From positions 1 through 5,870 of the forward strand of contig JAGGRX010000140.1 of NCBI GenBank assembly GCA_021159405.1: a stretch of DNA of 5,870 nucleotides. The letters are read 5' to 3'. The position numbers and the translations under genes were made by a program. The DNA is from Candidatus Bipolaricaulota bacterium. Lineage in GTDB: Bacteria > Bipolaricaulota > Bipolaricaulia > Bipolaricaulales > Bipolaricaulaceae. Shown here piece by piece: positions 1 to 5,463 of the stretch; position 1 is the first letter of the stretch, and each line of letters begins with the position of its first letter. A model generated the notes under the pieces. It saw only the letters and a list, made by a program, of their open reading frames with translations, was not told the origin of the DNA and did not search any database.

Positions 1-33
1 GGACTCGTCCGACTGGCCTAGGGTGCTTGACAC
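1..33 (-). CDS. Possible start of a third operon gene (11 codons visible)
   Basis: On the minus strand, 35 nt after the tyrS stop, a GTG codon at 31-33 opens a frame that stays free of stops to the left edge (MSSTLGQSDES). The purine-rich AAGGAAGG sits 5 nt upstream. The surrounding sequence closely matches the tyrS initiation region: both read AAAGGA, a few bases, then CCGAAGTG. The visible peptide is too short to suggest a function, and 11 open codons alone mean little; the case rests on the initiation context. A competing 13-codon frame from the ATG at 57-59 ends at TAG 18-20 and looks unreal. Confidence 0.35.
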   Translation of the reverse strand, partial: MSSTLGQSDES

Positions 34-38
34 TTCGG

Positions 39-46
39 CCTTCCTT
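39..46 (-). promoter_or_regulatory. Candidate Shine-Dalgarno for the left-edge GTG start
   Basis: The minus strand reads AAGGAAGG, 5 nt before the GTG at 31-33. It is a good match to the anti-Shine-Dalgarno sequence and lies in the only stretch between the tyrS stop and the left edge. It is the main support for a gene starting there. Confidence 0.4.
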
Positions 47-68
47 TGCCCGGCCTCATCGACCCCCG

Positions 69-1274
69 TTAGCCAATGATTCGGACAAACCGCCTTCGGC
101 CCAAACGCAGCACCATGGGAGGCCGGAAGGGCACCCGGGCCCGCACCGAGGTCACCCGGGCCCCGTCGAGCCTCACCCCTCCCTGCTCCACCAAACGGCG
201 GGCCTCAGAGCGTGATCCCACAAGCCCCGTAGCGAACACCAGATCCACAATTCCCACCGTGCCGTCCTCGGAAAGGAGCTCTGGGGGAAGCCGCACCTCC
301 GGCATCTCCTCGGGAAGCTCCCGGGCCTCGAACACCCGCTCAAAGTGGGCCCTTGCCCTTTCGGCTTCCTCCTCCCCATGAAAGCTGCGTACGATGGCGT
401 AGGCGAGGCGCTTCTTGGCCTCCTTGGGGTGGAGTTTTGCGGCTTCTTCCCATGGGATATCGGTAAGAAGCGTAAAGTACTGGGGCATGAGCTCGTCGGG
501 AAGCGACATGACCTTGCCGAACTGCTCCTCCGGGGGCTCTGAGATGCCGATGTAGTTCCCGCGGGACTGGGACATGGCATATCTTCCGTCCGTTCCGATG
601 AGGAGGGGCATGGTCAGGATCACCTGGGGGGCTTGACCGTACTCCCGCTGGATGTCCCGGCCGATCAGAAGGTTGAACCTCTGATCTGAGCCCCCGAGCT
701 CCACGTCCGCCCCGATGGCCACCGAGTCGTAGGCCTGGGCCAGGGGATAGAGAAACTCCATGATGGTGATGGGAACTCCCTCCCGGAACCGGCGCGCGAA
801 GTCCTCCCGCTCCAGCATCCGAGCCACGGTGTACTTGGCACTGAGGACGATCACGTCCTCGAAGGTGAGCTTCCCCAGCCACTCGGAGTTGTAGCGCACC
901 TCGGTCCTCTCCGGGTCCAGAATGAGGAACGCCTGCTCCTTGTAGCTTGCCATGTTGCGCTCGATCTCCTCTGGGGACATCGGCTCACGGGTCTTGGATC
1001 TTCCTGAGGGGTCACCGATGCGGCGGGTGAAGTCCCCCACCACGAGCACGGCGGTATGGCCCAGGTCCTGGAAGGTGCGCAACTTCCGCAGCACCACCGC
1101 ATGGCCCAGGGTGAGATGGGGAGCGGAGGGATCGATCCCGAGCTTCACCCGCAGGGGCCTTCCCTCCCTCAGGGCCTGCTCGAGCTTGGCCACAAGCTCC
1201 TCCTGAGGAAGCAAGGTCTCTGCGTTCTTTGCAATGAGCGAAACCTGTCGTGCTACTTCGGCCTTGATATTCAC
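69..1274 (-). CDS. tyrS: Tyrosyl-tRNA synthetase (TyrRS, TyrZ-like), with altered signature motifs
   Basis: This cytoplasmic class I aminoacyl-tRNA synthetase activates tyrosine with ATP and charges tRNA-Tyr. The 401-residue product has normal family length. The Rossmann catalytic domain covers about residues 40-240: DPSAP at 48-52, the HIGH-site residues TLGH at 55-58, GDPSGRSKTR at 87-96, and GGSDQ at 194-198. Y176, Q180 and D183 keep the spacing of the tyrosine-pocket residues Y169/Q173/D176 of Geobacillus TyrRS. A helical anticodon-binding region follows (about 245-335), then an S4 RNA-binding domain (about 338-400, with SRSEARRLVEQGGVRLDG at 354-371). The start is GTG, chosen because AAAGGA lies 6 nt upstream and the N-terminus matches the family; the stop is TAA. 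The gene follows gyrA after 10 nt, so cotranscription is likely. Odd: the KMSKS site reads AMSQS (233-237), losing both lysines, and the first His of HIGH is Thr55. The family assignment is secure; catalytic competence is less so. Confidence 0.96.
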   Translation of the reverse strand: MNIKAEVARQVSLIAKNAETLLPQEELVAKLEQALREGRPLRVKLGIDPSAPHLTLGHAVVLRKLRTFQDLGHTAVLVVGDFTRRIGDPSGRSKTREPMSPEEIERNMASYKEQAFLILDPERTEVRYNSEWLGKLTFEDVIVLSAKYTVARMLEREDFARRFREGVPITIMEFLYPLAQAYDSVAIGADVELGGSDQRFNLLIGRDIQREYGQAPQVILTMPLLIGTDGRYAMSQSRGNYIGISEPPEEQFGKVMSLPDELMPQYFTLLTDIPWEEAAKLHPKEAKKRLAYAIVRSFHGEEEAERARAHFERVFEARELPEEMPEVRLPPELLSEDGTVGIVDLVFATGLVGSRSEARRLVEQGGVRLDGARVTSVRARVPFRPPMVLRLGRRRFVRIIG

Positions 1275-1280
1275 TTCGGG

Positions 1281-1286
1281 TCCTTT
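1281..1286 (-). promoter_or_regulatory. tyrS Shine-Dalgarno overlapping the gyrA stop codon
   Basis: The minus strand reads TAAAGGA at the end of gyrA: the TAA stop (1287-1285) shares two bases with AAAGGA, which sits 6 nt before the GTG start of tyrS. This decides the GTG start and implies that ribosomes ending gyrA can reinitiate on tyrS. No space remains for a separate tyrS promoter outside gyrA coding sequence. Confidence 0.75.
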
Positions 1287-3675
1287 AGATCACCACCGCC
1301 GAGGCCACCTGATCGCCCTTATTCAAACGGATCAGGCGTACACCTCGGGCGTAGCGGGAAAACGTACTCACCTGACCCACCGGGAACCGGATCACCTTGC
1401 CGGACGTGGTGGACAGGGCCACCTCGTCGTCCTCGGCCACAAGCAGGACCGCCACCACGGGGCTTGCCCCCTCCAGCTTGATCCCGATCACGCCCTTTCC
1501 ACCCCGCCGCTGGGATGGGATATCCGAAAGGTCCACCCGCTTCCCATAGCCATGGGCTGTGACCAAAAACAGCTTTTTCCCCTCCCCTGGAGGCACCGTA
1601 ACCATGCCGACTACGAAATCCCCCGCATTCACCCGGATGCCGATCACGCCCTTGGAGGGCCGGCGGGTGATGCGCACCTCCCCTTCCGAGAACCTGATGA
1701 TCTGCCCCCTGGCCGTTGCCAGGATCACGTCCCCCTCACCATCGCTGGGGAGCGCTTCCACCAGCCGGTCCTCAGGCGGAGCCGAGTGAGCCAAAATACC
1801 CTTGGTGTGAGCATTTGCATAATCGGAAAGGGCGTTTTTGTTCACGATGCCCTGCCGGGTGGCAAGGAGCAAATACCCCCGCCCATAGTCCTCCACCGGG
1901 ACCACCGCCCGCACCACCTCATCGGGCTCCATCTCCAAGAAGTGACGGAGGTTCTTGCCCACGGAGTCCCGGCCGGCGATGGGGAGCCTGGCCGCCGGCA
2001 GCTTGAACACCCGGGCGCGGTCGGTGAATACCAAAAGATCATGGTGCGTAGTGGCATACACCATGGTGCGCAGGCCATCCCCGTCCTTGGTCCGAATCCC
2101 GATCACGCCTTTGCCACCTCGTCCCTGGGACCGGTAGGCCTCACACTCGGTGGCGTTCACATACCCCTTCAAGGTGACGCACAAAAGGATGTCCTTGCGC
2201 GGGACGTCGAAGTCCTCTAAGTCCTCGGCGTCATCGCTCGCCACGATGGCCGTACGCCGCTCGTCACCGTATTTTTCAGCTATGCCTCGGAGCTCCTCCC
2301 GGATGAGATCGTCAAGCCTTTCCGGGTCGGCCAGGATCGCCTCGTACTCGGCGATCTTCGTCTTGAGCTCCGCCAGCTCTTCTTCTACCTTGCGCCGTTC
2401 CAGGCGCGTGAGCTGCGAAAGGCGCATCTTGACCACCGCGTCGGCTTGCTTGTCCGAAAGGCCTATCTCGGCGGAAAGGAGCACCTTGGCCTCGTCAGGA
2501 TCCCCGGCACCGCGTACGATCTCGATCACTTCGTCAAGCCGATCCAAGGCCAGCTTGAACCCCTCTAGGATGTGGGCCCGCTCGCGGGCAACCCGCAGCC
2601 GATATTCCGTACGTCGCCTGACTACCTCCCGTCGGAAGGAGAGAAACGCGTGGATCAGCTCAACAAGGGAAAGCGTCTTTGGGCTTCCGTCCTGGATGAC
2701 CAAAAAGTGGCAGGAGAAGGTGCGCTCCAGGGGCGTCAGGCGGAACAGCTTCCGGAGGATGCGGTGGCCATCCACCCCCCGCTTGAGTTCCACCACCACC
2801 CGCAACCCCTCCCGGTCGGACTCATCCCTGAGGTCGGCCACCCCCTCCAGGTCCCCGGATTTCACCTTGGCGGCAATCGACTCCAGGATGGTCGACTTCC
2901 TCACCTGGTAAGGGATCTCGGTGATCACGATGCGGCCATCCTCCACGAACGCCTTCGCCCTCACCTTGAGCTTCCCTTCCCCGGTCTCGTAGGCCTCTTT
3001 GATCCCCTCTTTCCCCACGATGATGCCTCCCGTGGGGAAGTCCGGCCCTGGGATGATGGGGAGCAGCTCCTCCACCGTGGCGTCAGGGTGATCCATGAGG
3101 TAAAGCGTCGCCTGGATGAGCTCCCGTAGGTTATGGGGCGGGATCTGGGTGGTCATGCCCACCGAGATCCCCCAAGCCCCGTTGGCGAGCACATGCGGAA
3201 AGCGGACCGGGAGGACCTCCGGCTCCTGGAGGGAGTCATCGAAGTTGGGCACAAAATCGACCGTGTCCTCGGACAGCTCCTCCAGGAACTCCATGGCTAT
3301 AGGGGCAAGCCTCGCCTCGGTGTAGCGCATGGCCGCCGGCTCGTCCCCGTCGATGGAGCCGAAGTTCCCCTGGCCGTCTATGAGGGGATAGCGGGTGGAA
3401 AACGGCTGGGCGAGCCCCACCATGGCCTCGTACACCGCCATGTCCCCATGGGGATGGAACTTACCCATCACCTCGCCCACGATGCGGGCGCATTTCTTAT
3501 GGGGCTTCCCCGGGGTAAGGCCCAGCTCCCGCATGCCGTACAGGATCCGGCGCTGGACGGGCTTGAGCCCGTCGCGGACATCCGGGATGGCCCTGCCGCG
3601 GATGACCGAGATGGCGTAGTCGATGTACGACTGCTCCATCTCGTCTTCGATGTAAGTGGTCTGGATCCGTTCCAT
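1285..3675 (-). CDS. gyrA: DNA gyrase subunit A
   Basis: This is the DNA breakage-reunion subunit of the type IIA topoisomerase; with GyrB (A2B2) it introduces negative supercoils using ATP. The product has 796 residues, slightly shorter than B. subtilis GyrA, and lacks the acidic C-terminal tail of E. coli. The N-terminal winged-helix/tower part (about 1-480) contains KPVQRRILYGM (38-48), the HPHGD helix (74-78) and the catalytic tyrosine Y118 in RYTEARL. A coiled-coil stretch rich in E, K and L lies around 400-460. The C-terminal domain (about 490-796) shows six beta-pinwheel blades. Blade 1 carries a GyrA-box variant QGRGGKG (517-523), and blade 5 the exact box QRRGGKG (722-728), which argues for gyrase rather than topoisomerase IV. 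A GVIGI motif recurs in blades 1, 4 and 5. Odd: Met79 and Glu83 occupy the positions of E. coli Ser83 and Asp87. The ATG start has GGAG 7 nt upstream; the stop is TAA. It appears to be the first gene of an operon with tyrS. Confidence 0.98.
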   Translation of the reverse strand: MERIQTTYIEDEMEQSYIDYAISVIRGRAIPDVRDGLKPVQRRILYGMRELGLTPGKPHKKCARIVGEVMGKFHPHGDMAVYEAMVGLAQPFSTRYPLIDGQGNFGSIDGDEPAAMRYTEARLAPIAMEFLEELSEDTVDFVPNFDDSLQEPEVLPVRFPHVLANGAWGISVGMTTQIPPHNLRELIQATLYLMDHPDATVEELLPIIPGPDFPTGGIIVGKEGIKEAYETGEGKLKVRAKAFVEDGRIVITEIPYQVRKSTILESIAAKVKSGDLEGVADLRDESDREGLRVVVELKRGVDGHRILRKLFRLTPLERTFSCHFLVIQDGSPKTLSLVELIHAFLSFRREVVRRRTEYRLRVARERAHILEGFKLALDRLDEVIEIVRGAGDPDEAKVLLSAEIGLSDKQADAVVKMRLSQLTRLERRKVEEELAELKTKIAEYEAILADPERLDDLIREELRGIAEKYGDERRTAIVASDDAEDLEDFDVPRKDILLCVTLKGYVNATECEAYRSQGRGGKGVIGIRTKDGDGLRTMVYATTHHDLLVFTDRARVFKLPAARLPIAGRDSVGKNLRHFLEMEPDEVVRAVVPVEDYGRGYLLLATRQGIVNKNALSDYANAHTKGILAHSAPPEDRLVEALPSDGEGDVILATARGQIIRFSEGEVRITRRPSKGVIGIRVNAGDFVVGMVTVPPGEGKKLFLVTAHGYGKRVDLSDIPSQRRGGKGVIGIKLEGASPVVAVLLVAEDDEVALSTTSGKVIRFPVGQVSTFSRYARGVRLIRLNKGDQVASAVVI

Positions 3676-3682
3676 AGAAGCT

Positions 3683-3686
3683 CTCC
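3683..3686 (-). promoter_or_regulatory. gyrA ribosome binding site
   Basis: GGAG on the minus strand lies 7 nt before the gyrA ATG (3675-3673). Spacing is canonical and no other in-frame start upstream is supported, so it fixes the gyrA start. Confidence 0.75.
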
Positions 3687-3696
3687 AACCAAAGGA

Positions 3697-3725
3697 AGTT
3701 TACTCGCTCAGCCCCCAGATCGCAA
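3697..3725 (-). promoter_or_regulatory. Candidate sigma-70-type promoter of gyrA-tyrS
   Basis: On the minus strand TTGCGA (3725-3720; 4 of 6 matches to TTGACA) is followed by exactly 17 nt and TAAACT (3702-3697; 4 of 6 matches to TATAAT). Transcription would begin near 3690, leaving a leader of about 15 nt that still contains the GGAG ribosome binding site. It is the only well-spaced pair I found upstream of gyrA in the 99-bp gap. The -35 element overlaps the left arm of the inverted repeat at 3721-3736, so a repressor or activator could act there. Confidence 0.5.
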
Positions 3726-3736
3726 GGATTCTTGCG
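3721..3736. repeat. Perfect 6-bp inverted repeat between divergent genes (candidate operator)
   Basis: CGCAAG (3721-3726), four bases GATT, then CTTGCG (3731-3736). It lies in the middle of the gyrA / 562-residue-protein intergenic region, covers most of the proposed gyrA -35 box (3720-3725), and ends one base before the proposed -35 of the opposite gene. Such placement suits a dyad-binding regulator affecting both genes, but chance occurrence cannot be excluded at this length. Confidence 0.4.
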
Positions 3737-3745
3737 TTTGAATCC
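3726..3745. repeat. Second overlapping inverted repeat, GGATTC / GAATCC
   Basis: GGATTC (3726-3731) and GAATCC (3740-3745) form a perfect 6-bp inverted repeat around 8 bases. It shares bases with the preceding dyad, so as strand hairpins the two structures could not form together. It covers the proposed -35 element of the plus-strand gene (3738-3743). Confidence 0.35.
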
Positions 3746-3766
3746 GATTTTTCCGCGGCGTACCAT
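3738..3766 (+). promoter_or_regulatory. Candidate promoter of the 562-residue protein gene, possibly giving a leaderless mRNA
   Basis: TTGAAT (3738-3743) and TACCAT (3761-3766) are separated by 17 nt, each matching 4 of 6 consensus bases. The -10 element ends only 8 nt before the ATG at 3775, so transcription would start at or within a few bases of the start codon, giving a leaderless or nearly leaderless message. The only Shine-Dalgarno-like bases are GAGG at 3767-3770, 4 nt from the ATG, closer than usual. Weak evidence. Confidence 0.3.
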
Positions 3767-3774
3767 GAGGCAGG

Positions 3775-5463
3775 ATGCGAAGGCGGGGGTTCATTTGGGT
3801 TATGGGGGGCCTGGCCTTGGGGCTCGGCATTGCCTTCGTGATAGGCGTGCTTGTGTTCTGGGTCTGGCCCGAATATCGGAAGGCTAAAAGTCCCCTTGGG
3901 GAAGTAAGCTGGGGAAACATCGTCGTCCGGTATCTCAAGGAAAGCCCTGTCGCTGAGGAAGCCGAGGCCCTCGCCCATAAGCTCAATGAAGAGTGGCGAC
4001 AGGTGCTTAAGGTCCTGGACATCCCGGAAAATTCTCTTCCCAAGTCGGTCTACGTATACGTATACGCAGACGCCTCCGAGCTTCCGCTCGCGTATTCGGT
4101 ACGCTGCCAAGAAGAGACCACCCAGTTTGCGGTGGTAGACGTCCTTGTGGACCGGCCATTTGCTGGGGCGCTAGCGCGCTTGGCTTGCTCCCTGGCTTAC
4201 GGTGGGGCGGGCAACCCGGTCTTCCCCCGGGGGCTTGCCCTGTACCTGGACGATCCGGATGCAGCGTGGGCAGCGGAGGCCATGGTATACGGTGGCAAGG
4301 AAAAGTGGCGTCTTTTGTTTGAAAACGCCGACAGATTGCTCCCCCGCGACCCATGGGAGACGTTCTTCTTCAAAGTCGACGCTCCCTGGGTGAGCGCCAC
4401 GCCCTCCCTTGAGAGCGTGCGCTGCCTCCTTAAGACCAAAGAATGTCAGGTGCGCCAGGCGCAAGCGTGGGAGTCGACCGCCGCCGCCTTTGCAGCCTTT
4501 GTTCTGGAACGCTTCTCCGGCCCAGGGGCCAAGGCGTTTTGGCTTGCCTCCACATGGGAGAGGGGGGCTCGGGCCTTGGGCCTTTCCCCGGACGCTTTCG
4601 CCCGAGAGTGGGAAGAGTACCTCGAGGCAAGCTTCGCCCAAGCGAAAGCCAACCCCTTGATCCTTGCCAAACGTGATCTATTCACGGGAAAGCCCAGCAT
4701 GGCCATCGCCCATTTGGAAGGCCTCTCTGGGGAGGAGCCCGATCTCCTGCGGGGACTTGCTTACCTCGCCCTAGGAAAACCAAGCTCCGCCCAAGCATTC
4801 CTTGCCTCCTCCCCGAAAGCGGCCCCTCTCGTTCGGGCCCTTGCTGGGCTAGGAGAACCGGAAGCGTTGGAACTTGGAAGGTTCGTCGTCATCGGTTCCC
4901 AAGCCAAAAGATACGAGCAAGAGCTCGTTCAAGCGAACGCAGCCCTTGACCGGGCCCTGTCCTTCTGGGAGTTAGATGAAACGAATCTTCCTGAGAGGAT
5001 AGCCGTTTACCTTACCCATGCCTCCCCTGGAATTGACCTTCCTTGGGGCGTGATCTGGGTTCCCCCAGGGGACGTGGATCTGCCTGAGATGGCGGTTGGC
5101 CTGGTGCTTGAGCTCGTCTCCCCCATCGGCCTTCCCAAGTTCGATGCCTTGGTGCAGGGACTGGCGCTTTACCTTTCCCATCCGGAGCGAGACTTCAAAT
5201 CAGAAGCCCTGGACGTCTTAAATGAAGGGAGATGGGTGTCGCTGACCCAGCCCTTGTTCGATGGTTACCCCCGCCAAATAGCAGAGGCCGAGGCGGGGGC
5301 GTTCGTGAGCTACCTCATCCGCGCTTACGGCAAGGAGGGCGTACACCGGTTCTGGAAAGCCATTGCCTCGGGGGCAAGCCCGTTCAGTGCCGCTTCACAG
5401 GTGTTCGGACTGGATCTTTACGGGCTGGACCGTTCTCTTCGAGATTGGCTTAAACAACCCTGA
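3775..5463 (+). CDS. Membrane-anchored tandem peptidase-MA-like protein lacking zinc motifs
   Basis: I recognise no named gene. The 562-residue product starts MRRRGF, followed by one hydrophobic segment (about 7-31) without a clear cleavage site, so it is probably a signal anchor with the remainder outside the cytoplasm. The body looks like two diverged copies of one domain. Copy A is about 50-285 and copy B about 369-560. Matching landmarks are IPENSLPKSVYVYVY (83-97) with LDETNLPERIAVYL (400-413), PRGLALYL (151-158) with VQGLALYL (460-467), and C-terminal helices ending AREWEEYL (276-283) and RSLRDWL (553-559). This order, ending in GLAxYL, a helical segment and a W-x-x-L end, resembles peptidase MA-like gluzincins. 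No HExxH exists anywhere, and the Glu usually found in EGLA is Arg152 in copy A and Gln461 in copy B, so proteolysis is unlikely. A TPR-like linker (about 290-368) repeats the motif GKPS. All four cysteines (111, 138, 217, 224) lie in copy A. The family link is inferred from motif layout only. A scaffold or binding role is possible but unproven. The ATG was chosen for its basic N-terminus before the membrane segment. Confidence 0.85.
   Translation: MRRRGFIWVMGGLALGLGIAFVIGVLVFWVWPEYRKAKSPLGEVSWGNIVVRYLKESPVAEEAEALAHKLNEEWRQVLKVLDIPENSLPKSVYVYVYADASELPLAYSVRCQEETTQFAVVDVLVDRPFAGALARLACSLAYGGAGNPVFPRGLALYLDDPDAAWAAEAMVYGGKEKWRLLFENADRLLPRDPWETFFFKVDAPWVSATPSLESVRCLLKTKECQVRQAQAWESTAAAFAAFVLERFSGPGAKAFWLASTWERGARALGLSPDAFAREWEEYLEASFAQAKANPLILAKRDLFTGKPSMAIAHLEGLSGEEPDLLRGLAYLALGKPSSAQAFLASSPKAAPLVRALAGLGEPEALELGRFVVIGSQAKRYEQELVQANAALDRALSFWELDETNLPERIAVYLTHASPGIDLPWGVIWVPPGDVDLPEMAVGLVLELVSPIGLPKFDALVQGLALYLSHPERDFKSEALDVLNEGRWVSLTQPLFDGYPRQIAEAEAGAFVSYLIRAYGKEGVHRFWKAIASGASPFSAASQVFGLDLYGLDRSLRDWLKQP
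4053..4066. repeat. 14-bp perfect palindrome inside the peptidase-like gene
   Basis: CGTATACGTATACG reads the same on both strands and sits in a short tandem TACGTA run that encodes alternating Val and Tyr (residues 92-97, a predicted beta strand). Strict reuse of TAC and GTA codons creates the palindrome. It may be a by-product of codon choice. Confidence 0.6.

Noticed and set aside
27..32. Exact TTGACA on the plus strand near the left edge
   Set aside because: No -10-like hexamer lies 16-18 nt downstream and the next gene there is on the opposite strand, so a promoter is not supported.
1..68. Rho-independent terminator after tyrS
   Set aside because: Only 3-4 bp stems (GGCC/GGCC, GTG/CAC, GGAC/GTCC) are present and there is no U-tract on the minus strand.
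1484..2109. Repeated 11-mer CCGATCACGCC at 1484, 1640 and 2099
   Set aside because: Each copy encodes the same GVIGI turn in a GyrA beta-pinwheel blade, so it is explained by protein repetition and codon preference and not by a DNA element.
1234..2911. Long plus-strand open frames antisense to gyrA (328 and 253 codons)
   Set aside because: They lie wholly opposite an unmistakable gyrA and their translations are low-complexity Ser/Arg/Pro/His-rich text without domains, as expected from GC-rich codon bias on the other strand.
3765..3767. Alternative ATG for the plus-strand gene 10 nt upstream of 3775
   Set aside because: It is out of frame with the 562-codon reading frame and overlaps the putative -10 element.
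3700..4110. 136-codon minus-strand frame ending just upstream of gyrA
   Set aside because: It is antisense to the 5' part of the membrane-anchored gene and would end within the gyrA promoter region. Its sequence shows no recognisable domain, whereas the plus-strand frame has a membrane anchor and repeated domain structure.
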